NCBI GenBank assembly: GCA_905215225.1
Contig: CAJMPM010000057.1
Span: 1-8,432 of the forward strand
Direction: 5' to 3'
Source: an uncultured bacterium
GTDB taxonomy: Bacteria; Actinomycetota; Coriobacteriia; Coriobacteriales; Coriobacteriaceae
DNA length: 8,432 bases
Shown here: positions 1 to 6,254 of the stretch, in pieces
Layout: every line of letters begins with the position of its first letter
Position numbering within the stretch: position 1 is the stretch's first letter
The notes under the pieces: model-generated
Seen by the model: only the letters and a program-made list of their open reading frames with translations
What the model was told of the DNA's origin: nothing
Database searches by the model: none
Made by a program: the position numbers and the translations under genes

Positions 1-1337
1 GCAGGAGCGACGCCGCCCCCGAGGGGGACGACGCCGACGAGGAGCGCGCCGCCCTCGGCAAGTACCAGTTCACGTGGGTTGGCCTCGCGCGCTGGCGTGG
101 GATCCTCATCTGCGCCTACCCGAAGTACTTCCCAAAGGGGACGCGTCCCTCGGAGGCGGAGCTCGCCCAGGTGTTCCGCGTGCTGCGCAAGAGCTCCGGT
201 GGGCTTTCGGGCGTCGGCGCGGCGCTACCGGACGCCGACGAGGACGGTGGGCCTCTCTCGCTCATGCTGGCGCTGCTCGGCTCCTACGAGGAGAACGGCG
301 TCTACTCCAACTACGTTCGCGTGGTCCGCGACAATGGGACGGGCGAGATTGCCTGGGACAGGACCATCGCGCAGAACCAGCCCTTCATGGACGGTGATAC
401 GCCAGTCTACTTCGACCTTAAGACGCGCGACACCTCCCGCGACGCGGCCGACCTGGTGACGCGCCTCCACCGGTGCGTGCTGACTCGCTGCTCCGAGGAC
501 CTGCGTCGCTGGGGCCTGGACGAGCTGCTGGGACTCGCCCCGGTCGACCTCTCCGGCGAGGAACTGGAGGACCTGGGTGACGCCGAGGCACTAACCTACC
601 GCCTGGAGCAGGAGCGCTCTGTGCAGGTCGTGACGTGGAAGCAGGGCGTCATCGACATGCTGCTGCGCTACCTGAACCCCTCCGAGGAGTATGAGAGCCC
701 CGAGGAGGAATTCTGCCTGGGCACTTCGTCCTTCTACCACGCGTGGGAACTGGCATGCAAGACCGCCTTCGGGGACAGGCTCGCCGACCGCATAGACTCG
801 CTGGGGCTTCCGCTCGCCGAGGACTGGCGCCAGCGCGGCGCGGAGACGCTTCTGGGCATCATCCCGAGGCCGGAGTGGACGGACGCCGGCGGTGCGGGCT
901 GCGGGGACGTGAACACGCTGATCCCCGACGTCATAGGCATCCATGGAGACGGCGCTGGCGGCAGGGCGTTCTGCATCTACGACGCGAAGTACTACGCGCC
1001 GCCGCTGCGCCCCGGCACCGCCAAGCGCGTGCCGGGCGTCGAGTCCGTGACGAAGCAGGTGCTCTACCAGAGCGCCTACGGGGGCTTCGTCCGGGACAAC
1101 GGGTTCTCCTCCGTGGCGAATGTCTTCCTGGTGCCGACCCACGAGGTCGAGGCGAGGCTCATGGGCAGGGTGCGCTTCCCAGGCGTCTTCGGGAAGCCTG
1201 AGCCGCCCCTCACGGACGGGGTGGAGATGTGGGCTCTGCCCGCGGACTACGTGTTCGACTGCTATCTGGCAGGAAGACTGGCGGACGAGGGGCTGATTCA
1301 GAGGATGTGCGAAGGGAGCCTGGATGGGGCACATTAG
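1..1337 (+). CDS. LlaJI-family restriction endonuclease, 5' partial
   Basis: This is the nuclease subunit of a LlaJI-type, McrBC-like restriction system; known LlaJI systems pair it with an AAA+ GTPase (R1) and C5-cytosine methyltransferases, expected upstream of the window. The frame (first full codon at base 3) is open to the left edge, so the GTG at 171 is internal; 444 residues are visible. Family-like segments include KYQFTWVGLARWRG near the left, GEIAWDRTIAQNQPF (about 348-392) and FYHAWELACKTAFGD (about 733-777). A PD-(D/E)xK core is visible: IPD with Asp at 927-929, then YDAK with Asp at 981-983 and Lys at 987-989, followed by a KQVLYQSAY helix that could supply the QxxxY element. The gene overlaps the Shedu gene by 14 bases, suggesting translational coupling. 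It is clearly more GC-rich than the next two genes. The family call is from motif recall, not a search; another McrC/PD-(D/E)xK relative is the alternative. Confidence 0.85.
   Translation, partial: RSDAAPEGDDADEERAALGKYQFTWVGLARWRGILICAYPKYFPKGTRPSEAELAQVFRVLRKSSGGLSGVGAALPDADEDGGPLSLMLALLGSYEENGVYSNYVRVVRDNGTGEIAWDRTIAQNQPFMDGDTPVYFDLKTRDTSRDAADLVTRLHRCVLTRCSEDLRRWGLDELLGLAPVDLSGEELEDLGDAEALTYRLEQERSVQVVTWKQGVIDMLLRYLNPSEEYESPEEEFCLGTSSFYHAWELACKTAFGDRLADRIDSLGLPLAEDWRQRGAETLLGIIPRPEWTDAGGAGCGDVNTLIPDVIGIHGDGAGGRAFCIYDAKYYAPPLRPGTAKRVPGVESVTKQVLYQSAYGGFVRDNGFSSVANVFLVPTHEVEARLMGRVRFPGVFGKPEPPLTDGVEMWALPADYVFDCYLAGRLADEGLIQRMCEGSLDGAH
1313..1318 (+). promoter_or_regulatory. Ribosome binding site for the Shedu gene
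   Basis: AGGGAG lies 5 bases before the ATG at 1324, inside the last codons of the LlaJI gene. It supports that start and an overlapping, translationally coupled arrangement. Confidence 0.65.
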
Positions 1338-2664
1338 TTTCGGGGACGCGCTTGATTGGGATGGCACGCACTATCCCAATCCTTCAAGTGCTATTGACGG
1401 GGCCATCAACATGGTCTCGACCTCTCGATACACGGCAAAATCCGACCCCGTTGAGTTGACAGAAACAACGGACAGGGTGAGGTACCGGTTCCTCGCGACC
1501 AACGTAGACAATCCGAAGGACCCCTCTCATTGTGTTGAGGGCAAATTCGTCTACGAACGAAAGAGGAAAGGAGATGCTTCTTTTCCCTCAGACTCGGCTG
1601 AAACCGAACTGGGCCCCGTTTCAAGGGGCATGCTCCAGAGAAAAGGCTTCAACGGCGATTGGCTCGAACTCACTTTAGACACCGGAGAGACCCGTCGCCT
1701 GTACGAGGCGCTTGATGCTCGCTACCGAATCCAGCAGGAGAGTGGAGGAGTTCAAGGCGGCAGCACAACGTATGTCCCCCTTGACCGCTCCGTAAGCTCA
1801 CTCCTTAAGATGATGCGCGAGAATCCCTCCGAAACCAGGCTACTTGCAGGTGGCAATAATTTCGAACTCGTCAAAGAGATGATTCGGCTCATGACCCAGG
1901 GGACGACCCGCGAGCAACTGAGCGAGATATTCTCCGAGCTGGAAAAGGGACATCTCGATGACTTCACGGTCAGTCTGAGTCTCGCCCAGCTCGAAAAGGC
2001 CGAAAAGGAGATTGCCGAGAACCTCGGTAACGGCAACGAGGAGTACTGGCAGAGAATATTCACCGACCACCAATGGATACTGTCGCAGGTATTCTCCGCC
2101 CCATGCACACTTCTCCAAGGCAAGGCGTATGTCGGAGGCAAGGCGATCGATAATTCCGGTGGCAATATCTGCGATTTCCTCTACCAGAATGCGCTAACTA
2201 GCAATGTCACACTCATCGAGATCAAGACTCCTCTGACAACCCTGCTCGGCACAATATACAGGGGGAAAGAGCCCGAGAACGCCGTTTATTCCTTGACCTC
2301 ACACATGAGCGGAGCAGTGAACCAAGTGCTTAACTACCGGGACACGCTCACGAAGGAGTACTACATGGTCAACGGGCGCTCGTCTTCTCACTTTGAGGCC
2401 CTTTCCCCAAAATGCGTTGTAGTCATAGGGAAGATCTCTGAACTCGACACCGCGGGCAAAAAAGCTACCTTTGAGCATTATCGGAATAACCTCAGCGATG
2501 TGACTGAAGTTACTTTTGATGAGTTGCTCCAGCGAATCCGGGACCTCATTGCCGTACTCCGAACAGGCAACGAAGCAACCTCCACGACCTCGGGAATACG
2601 GGAACCCGACATAGCCATTCCCCTCCAGCAAACCAATCCGAATCCTCGTTTGGTCGGGAGATAG
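1324..2664 (+). CDS. sduA: Shedu anti-phage nuclease SduA (DUF4263 domain)
   Basis: This is a single-gene Shedu-type defence protein, 446 residues. Shedu is a known anti-phage system whose C-terminal domain is a PD-(D/E)xK nuclease. The core is visible: Asp284 in ICDFLY, Glu299-Ile-Lys301 in VTLIEIKTPL, and Gln334 in GAVNQVLNYRD, with the family-like stretch YRGKEPENAVYSLTSHMSGA between them. A helical linker (about 165-235) precedes it. The first roughly 160 residues are a beta-rich region I do not recognise; in Shedu proteins N-terminal domains vary and are thought to sense the trigger. The ATG at 1324 has a good ribosome binding site and overlaps the LlaJI stop by 14 bases, so the two are probably expressed together. 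Composition is much poorer in GC than the LlaJI gene. It converges with the HNH gene, leaving 5 bases between stop codons and no room for a separate terminator. The nuclease call is strong; the pairing with LlaJI is inferred. Confidence 0.85.
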   Translation: MGHISFGDALDWDGTHYPNPSSAIDGAINMVSTSRYTAKSDPVELTETTDRVRYRFLATNVDNPKDPSHCVEGKFVYERKRKGDASFPSDSAETELGPVSRGMLQRKGFNGDWLELTLDTGETRRLYEALDARYRIQQESGGVQGGSTTYVPLDRSVSSLLKMMRENPSETRLLAGGNNFELVKEMIRLMTQGTTREQLSEIFSELEKGHLDDFTVSLSLAQLEKAEKEIAENLGNGNEEYWQRIFTDHQWILSQVFSAPCTLLQGKAYVGGKAIDNSGGNICDFLYQNALTSNVTLIEIKTPLTTLLGTIYRGKEPENAVYSLTSHMSGAVNQVLNYRDTLTKEYYMVNGRSSSHFEALSPKCVVVIGKISELDTAGKKATFEHYRNNLSDVTEVTFDELLQRIRDLIAVLRTGNEATSTTSGIREPDIAIPLQQTNPNPRLVGR

Positions 2665-2669
2665 TCCAA

Positions 2670-3446
2670 TTACCCCTTAAACACCATATCGTTGTGGTAT
2701 TCAATAAACTCAGCTCGTGGGGCAAATCGCTTCGGAAGCGTAATCGGCTCTCCGTTGTAGCGCCACAAATACTCATCCTCGGGCGTTTCGTGCCCGACCA
2801 CACCGGATACCACTATCTTTAGGTCCTTCGTAATGGTGATTAATCCCCGATCGAACGCCTTATCGTGTAACGCGTTCAGGAGCAATCCGTTGTATGGGGC
2901 GAGTCGCTCCGTTTTTGGATCAGAGACTATCCAGGGCTTGATATGGCTAGCAACCAACAGAGCCTTGTTTGATAGCCCCGTCAAGCAGCATCTTGAATCG
3001 TAATTGACGAGCAAGGTATTTCGAAAGAACTCCTGGTTCACCCGCATCGAAACGATTGCTTCGCGCTCTTTGCCCTCTGGCAAATCAAAGCCAATCATCT
3101 CTTTCAACTCATCGCTTAGCGGTTCTTCAAAATCGAAACAATTGAGGAAAACCTCGGTCGCTTCCTCGACGAGCTCATCACCAGCAGAGGAATACTCAGC
3201 CCAAACCATCTTGTCCATTTTGCTCGCATGGGTCATTCCAACCTTGCCGCGAGCGCGTCGACGCTCATCGAAAGATGCAAGATTCCAGATTTTTAGAGCA
3301 ACTGCACCCGGCGTTCTGCCAATGGCCTTAGCTAACGCCTGGACATCCTCGCTTGTATCATCAACTTTTTTGATGGTAGGGCGAGGTACAAAAAACAGAG
3401 CCGCAAGGGTTTCCTCCCTCGACCATTTGTCTCCACGACCTGCCAT
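2670..3446 (-). CDS. HNH endonuclease (HNH_2 / COG3440-like)
   Basis: This is a predicted DNA-cutting HNH endonuclease of 258 residues, of the kind often found alone in defence islands. The N-terminal part (about 7-60, KWSREETLAALFFV to GRTPGAVALKIWNL) looks like a SANT/Myb-like helical DNA-binding module, usual in this family. The C-terminal HNH fold shows RCCLTG (Cys153, Cys154), ASHIKPW with His168, then YNGLLLNALHDKAFDRG with Asn186, Asn191, His194 and Asp199, all key residues present. I chose the ATG at 3444-3446 because GAGGAG stands 5 bases upstream; a longer reading from 3467 has no such site. It lies tail-to-tail with Shedu and 77 bases downstream of the unrecognised minus-strand gene, so it may share a transcript with the latter. 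Its AT-richer composition matches Shedu rather than LlaJI. No methylase partner is visible, so whether it is a restriction enzyme for modified or unmodified DNA is unknown. Confidence 0.85.
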   Translation of the reverse strand: MAGRGDKWSREETLAALFFVPRPTIKKVDDTSEDVQALAKAIGRTPGAVALKIWNLASFDERRRARGKVGMTHASKMDKMVWAEYSSAGDELVEEATEVFLNCFDFEEPLSDELKEMIGFDLPEGKEREAIVSMRVNQEFFRNTLLVNYDSRCCLTGLSNKALLVASHIKPWIVSDPKTERLAPYNGLLLNALHDKAFDRGLITITKDLKIVVSGVVGHETPEDEYLWRYNGEPITLPKRFAPRAEFIEYHNDMVFKG

Positions 3447-3451
3447 GTTTG

Positions 3452-3457
3452 CTCCTC
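3452..3457 (-). promoter_or_regulatory. Ribosome binding site deciding the HNH gene start
   Basis: On the minus strand GAGGAG is followed by CAAAC and then the ATG at 3444-3446. This is the best Shine-Dalgarno match in this block and rules in favour of the shorter, 258-residue HNH protein. Confidence 0.75.
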
Positions 3458-3523
3458 GCCCGCGCACCGCTCACGTAATAGGTCCAGGATAATCCCGCGG
3501 GGGACCGCACTCGCTACTTTTTC

Positions 3524-4075
3524 TCATTCGTCGGTGAATGGTTCACATAACGGCACTCCCCCGCGCTCCTCATACCCGCGCTCGAGCTTCTTCCCAAGCT
3601 CCACAGCCCAGCGCTTCGTTTCCTCGCCAAACAAGTCATCGATGGTCCTGTCGATCCGCGTGCAAGTCTGCCGATGCTCGTCCTTCCAAGGCAGGTTGAG
3701 TCCCAAACTCGCATCCCAATAGCCGCCGAGTTTGGCGTCGATCACTTCCTCGGGAGACAGCACGTCGCGGCGAATGCCCTCAACTACATCGTCCTCGTCC
3801 AGATCGCAGGCCGCATCGCCCTGCTCGAGGAACTTGCGCAGCTCCTTTTGCGCCCGGATGTTGTTCAGCATGCGAACGCACACCACAGCCATAAAGCGAT
3901 AGCGTTCGCACAGGTCCCACTCGCCGCCGAGCCATACGCGAAAGCCCAGCATTTCGCTCGCGGACTCATCATCCATCAGGATCAATTCCCACGGAAGCAC
4001 ATTGGCGAGTGCGTCCTCCCCCAGCCTTTGCACGACGTCGCGCGTAAAGATGAACAGCGTATGCGAGGCGCTCAT
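3524..4075 (-). CDS. Hypothetical protein, 183 aa
   Basis: I do not recognise this protein. It is acidic and mostly helical by eye, with no signal peptide, no clear membrane span and no catalytic motif I can name. Segments that look conserved in style are FRVWLGGEWDLCERYRF and the charged stretch DLDEDDVVEGIRRDVLSPEE in the middle, and RTIDDLFGEETKRWAVELGKK near the end. The reading is preferred over the opposite-strand open frame (3674-4078) because its codons and residue mix look like real protein. No convincing Shine-Dalgarno precedes the ATG at 4073-4075; Met34 (3974-3976) is an alternative start, also without a good site. The 5' end overlaps the divergent plus-strand gene by 26 bases, so one of the two starts may be wrong or one gene may be truncated. 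It lies 77 bases upstream of the HNH gene on the same strand, so co-transcription is possible. Confidence 0.6.
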   Translation of the reverse strand: MSASHTLFIFTRDVVQRLGEDALANVLPWELILMDDESASEMLGFRVWLGGEWDLCERYRFMAVVCVRMLNNIRAQKELRKFLEQGDAACDLDEDDVVEGIRRDVLSPEEVIDAKLGGYWDASLGLNLPWKDEHRQTCTRIDRTIDDLFGEETKRWAVELGKKLERGYEERGGVPLCEPFTDE

Positions 4076-5222
4076 TAATGAGCTAGAGCCTGGTTATCTG
4101 GACTTTTGTGACTGGGAGGCTTATCTCTGGTGCCTATACGCACTAGCCCTCTCCGGTCGAACTCGTGCTGCCGTGCTACTACCGCTCGGATTATTGGACA
4201 ATGCCGAGCAGGTACGCACGATTCTGTTGCGCGAGGGGCTCATCGAACGCGTTCTATACCCATCGCTCACCGAGCCGAGTGCAAACTGTATGTGCGCACT
4301 GGTCGTGCTGTCAGTGGGTAATCGCACTGTTTCGTTCCATAACGCCGTGGAACATTTGCCTCGTTTTCGTTTTCCCGACGAGATTAACTACCCCGACCTT
4401 TCTCTGAACTTCTCCGCTAACTGGGGTAGCGTCGAGTTTGACTCGGGCAAAACGCTGGATATCCACACCACCGCAGTTGAAACGCGCAAGCTGCTGCAGC
4501 ATCATGCGGCGCTCTCTAAAGGCAGAGTCGAGCTCATCGCCATCGCCCAAAACTACAGCGCGACGCTTGGTGACAGCTTTATGCGCGTGGTGCCGTTTAT
4601 GCCCCGAGACAGCACCACCTCGGACGACATTGACGCAGTCGAGGTGCGCCGCATTTCATCGCAGGACTTCCGCAACGGTTATCTGCTGCCCCGAGATGTT
4701 GCCGAAGGCGCCTCGGAGCCCGATTCGGAACCCGTAAAGGTAAATCCAAGCATCTTGGATCGCTACGAGCTTCGCCCGGGCGACATCATCATGCCTCGTA
4801 TGCTCGGCCGCTATGGCGCATCCAACCTACTTGTGGTTGGCGTCAACGACGCAAAGCAGCATCTGGTCGCCTCGCATAACACCACCGCTATTCGCCCGGC
4901 GGTTCCAACGATGACCGACGAGGAACGCATGGTGTATTCGGAAATGGTCGCGGCGTACCTCACCGACGGCCATGGATCCAAGGTTATGCAAGTGCTGTCT
5001 GAGAGCCAATACACCCGCGCCGTCCGCCCCTCCGACCTGCTCGAAATCGAAGTCCCGCCGGCGCTTGACCCGCGCACGCGCGAGTACAGCGAGTCTATCA
5101 ATCGCTTTGCCGAGGTCGTAAAGGCAAAAAAGCAAGCCGAGGCCGCTGTCGCCCAAGCCCAGCGCAACCTCGAGGTCGCAAATAACACAGTCGCCGAGGC
5201 GCTCGAACAAGCCGGCCAGTAA
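4050..5222 (+). CDS. Methylase-tail plus specificity-like (half-S) protein, no catalytic motifs
   Basis: Residues about 21-99 (from DWEAYLWCLYALAL through AAVLLPLGLL, VRTILLREGLIERVL and CALVVLSVGNRTVSFHNA) match the pattern of the C-terminal part of N6-adenine DNA methylases (N6_Mtase/HsdM-like). The SAM-binding motif and the NPPY/F catalytic motif that should precede it are absent. Residues about 190-340 look like a type I S-subunit target-recognition domain: RISSQDFRNGYLL, then Asp245 in GDIIMPRMLGRYGASN and HLVASHNTTAIRP. The end (about 350-390) is an Ala/Lys/Gln-rich coiled coil like the conserved spacer of S subunits. It may bind DNA or a partner methylase, but it should not methylate by itself. 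The ATG at 4050 is chosen over 4002 because less of the opposite gene is overlapped; neither has a strong ribosome site. It could be a 5'-truncated methylase gene. A good terminator follows 25 bases after the stop. Domain calls are from pattern recall. Confidence 0.7.
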   Translation: MNSVCEALINELEPGYLDFCDWEAYLWCLYALALSGRTRAAVLLPLGLLDNAEQVRTILLREGLIERVLYPSLTEPSANCMCALVVLSVGNRTVSFHNAVEHLPRFRFPDEINYPDLSLNFSANWGSVEFDSGKTLDIHTTAVETRKLLQHHAALSKGRVELIAIAQNYSATLGDSFMRVVPFMPRDSTTSDDIDAVEVRRISSQDFRNGYLLPRDVAEGASEPDSEPVKVNPSILDRYELRPGDIIMPRMLGRYGASNLLVVGVNDAKQHLVASHNTTAIRPAVPTMTDEERMVYSEMVAAYLTDGHGSKVMQVLSESQYTRAVRPSDLLEIEVPPALDPRTREYSESINRFAEVVKAKKQAEAAVAQAQRNLEVANNTVAEALEQAGQ

Positions 5223-5247
5223 CAATCGTCAGCGTCAGCGTCCCAAG

Positions 5248-5279
5248 CCGGCGGCAGGACCAGCTCCTGCCGCCGGTTT
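5248..5279 (+). terminator. Intrinsic terminator after the methylase-tail gene
   Basis: A perfect 12-base-pair GC-rich stem (CCGGCGGCAGGA with TCCTGCCGCCGG) closes a 5-base loop and is followed by TTT. It starts 25 bases after the stop at 5222. The T tract is short, so efficiency is uncertain, but the hairpin is strong. Confidence 0.75.
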
Positions 5280-5287
5280 GCTACCGG

Positions 5288-5307
5288 CCCGCTATCCCCC
5301 GCTATCC
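5288..5307. repeat. Tandem duplication of a 10-base unit
   Basis: CCCGCTATCC occurs twice head-to-tail (5288-5297 and 5298-5307) and abuts the left end of the inverted-repeat element. It may be a slippage product or related to insertion of the element; no copy is seen at the right end. Confidence 0.6.
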
Positions 5308-5485
5308 AGGTCTAATACTTTTCCGAGAAGTGAACGGCTGTTTTTGGACCCCCGAAGCATCCGCATTTTTCGGCGGCAAAATCGCAGGATTTCAGCTTCA
5401 AAACTGCAGGAAACGGCGCCCTCAAAGTGTCGATGCTTCGGGGGTCCGATTAGACTCGTTCACTTCTCGGGAAAGTATTAGACCT
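5308..5485. repeat. 178-base inverted-repeat element, MITE-like or long hairpin
   Basis: Two 54-base arms (5308-5361 and 5432-5485) are inverted copies of one another. The outer 29 bases (5308-5336, 5457-5485) pair with one mismatch, which would be a G-U pair in RNA. A symmetric unpaired 9-base block (5337-5345, 5448-5456) follows, then an inner 16 bases (5346-5361, 5432-5447; GGACCCCCGAAGCATC) pair perfectly. The centre (5362-5431) has 70 bases with GCAGGA twice (5384-5389 and 5406-5411). The right arm also repeats ATTAGAC at 5449-5455 and 5477-5483. There is no coding potential worth calling and no transposase. No clear target-site duplication is visible. It could be a non-autonomous mobile element, a dispersed palindromic repeat or a structured RNA; copy number in the genome would decide. 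Confidence 0.75.
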
Positions 5486-5547
5486 CGCCGCCAGCCACTA
5501 ATAATGACCCTCCGCCTGCACACCCAAAAACTCATCCAACATTAATC

Positions 5548-5575
5548 TTGGCTCAAGAATCGCTTAATCTATAAC
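5548..5575 (+). promoter_or_regulatory. Possible sigma-70-type promoter for the DUF4342/two-component operon
   Basis: TTGGCT (5548-5553), a 16-base spacer and TATAAC (5570-5575) lie in the only AT-rich stretch upstream of the DUF4342 gene. A second weak -10 candidate, TATAGA, is at 5582-5587. This would give a leader of a little over 100 bases. It is a consensus match by eye only. Confidence 0.45.
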
Positions 5576-5587
5576 CTGCACTATAGA

Positions 5588-5693
5588 GTTCGACCAAGGG
5601 CGGGGCGGCGCCGCGCAACGCAGACCGCCGAACGCAACGCTCGCGCCCGGGCAGATCGCCCGGCGTCGCGCCCATCGAACGAAAGGACAGGTC
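5588..5693 (+). other. GC-rich 5' leader of the DUF4342 gene
   Basis: No gene is seen here. The stretch holds two CGCAACGC copies (5614-5621 and 5633-5640) and a small hairpin, CCGGGC/GCCCGG around an AGATC loop (5647-5663), followed by the ribosome binding site AAAGGA at 5682-5687. No known riboswitch is recognised. Confidence 0.4.
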
Positions 5694-6131
5694 ATGGACG
5701 ACCTCGAAAAAGTTGAAACCATCCGCACCAAGTGCAACGTGAGCTACACCGATGCCAAGGCCGCGCTCGACGCCGCCGACGGCAACGTTATGGCCGCCAT
5801 CATTAGGCTCGAGTCGCAGGGCAAGACGCAGACCACATCGGCGCACGCCGCCACCGAGTCCGCGCCAGTCGATGAGCCCTCGGCCGAGATGGTCGCCGCG
5901 CAGGCCGCCTACGAGAAGTCGAGCGAAAAGACCGACTTCTCCAAGAAGATGGACAGCGTGTGGGAGTACCTCAAAAAGCTCTTCCGCCTGAGCCTGGACA
6001 CCAAGTTTATCGCCACGCGCCGCGATGCGATCATCCTCAACATCCCCATCCTGATTCCCATCGTCGCGCTGTTCGCCTGGGGCGCCACGATTTGGCTGAA
6101 GCTGCTTGGCCTGTTCTTTGGCATGCGCTAA
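5694..6131 (+). CDS. UBA/TS-N and DUF4342 domain membrane protein, probably C-terminally truncated
   Basis: This 145-residue protein starts with a UBA/TS-N-like three-helix module (about 1-42, with NVSYTDAKAALDAADGNVMAAI), the fold also found at the start of elongation factor Ts. A polar, Ala-rich linker (about 43-78) follows, then a DUF4342-like region (about 80-145). That region has an amphipathic stretch, MDSVWEYLKKLFRLS, and a hydrophobic segment (about 112-142, IILNIPILIPIVALFAWGAT) that should lie in the membrane. The ATG at 5694 has AAAGGA 6 bases upstream. It is first in a likely operon with the response regulator and kinase genes, so a role in envelope sensing or stress is inferred; the DUF4342 function is unknown. 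The reading frame after its TAA (6129-6131) stays open and protein-like for 34 more codons, so this copy appears to end early. The domain call is good; the function is not known. Confidence 0.85.
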   Translation: MDDLEKVETIRTKCNVSYTDAKAALDAADGNVMAAIIRLESQGKTQTTSAHAATESAPVDEPSAEMVAAQAAYEKSSEKTDFSKKMDSVWEYLKKLFRLSLDTKFIATRRDAIILNIPILIPIVALFAWGATIWLKLLGLFFGMR

Positions 6132-6236
6132 CGCATCGATAGCGACGGCGACGTGCCCGGCAGCATCAACAACCTTATGAATCACGCCGCCGATGCCGCG
6201 GACGACATCAAGCAAAATCTGAACGACGACAAGTAA
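6132..6236 (+). pseudogene. In-frame remnant of the DUF4342 C-terminus after a stop codon
   Basis: Directly after the TAA at 6129-6131, in the same frame, 34 sense codons run to a second TAA at 6234-6236. They encode a polar, helix-prone tail (RIDSDGDVPGSI at its start, AADAADDIKQNL near its end) with codon choice like the genes around it. A change of TAC (Tyr) to TAA would explain the break: GMR-Y-RIDSDG reads naturally after the membrane segment. The second stop is 18 bases before the response regulator start, normal operon spacing. Alternatives are stop-codon readthrough, a sequencing error, or a separate tiny gene from the ATG at 6177 (19 residues), which lacks a good ribosome site. Confidence 0.6.
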
Positions 6237-6254
6237 TCGCAGACGGGGGCACGT

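Noticed and set aside
171..1337. Start of the LlaJI gene at the GTG at 171
   Set aside because: The same frame is open and clearly protein-coding upstream to the window edge (for example KYQFTWVGLARWRG), so the gene begins outside the window.
591..1367. Long minus-strand open frame of 258 residues opposite the LlaJI gene
   Set aside because: It is antisense to a well-supported gene in GC-rich DNA, has a His/Arg/Pro-rich composition and no recognisable domain.
3481..3506. Hairpin GGTCC/GGACC between the orphan and HNH genes
   Set aside because: The stem has only 5 base pairs and a long loop, and no T tract follows on either strand, so a terminator is not supported.
3674..4078. Plus-strand open frame of 134 residues opposite the orphan gene
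   Set aside because: It is shorter, its residue mix is less protein-like than the minus-strand reading, and it has no ribosome site.
4050..4360. Active N6-adenine methyltransferase
   Set aside because: No SAM-binding FxGxG-like motif and no NPPY/F motif is present in the frame, so only the tail of such an enzyme can be claimed.
5308..5485. CRISPR array, integron attC site or rho-independent terminator
   Set aside because: There is only one inverted pair with no repeated spacers, no integrase or attC core is evident, and the hairpin is not followed by a T tract.
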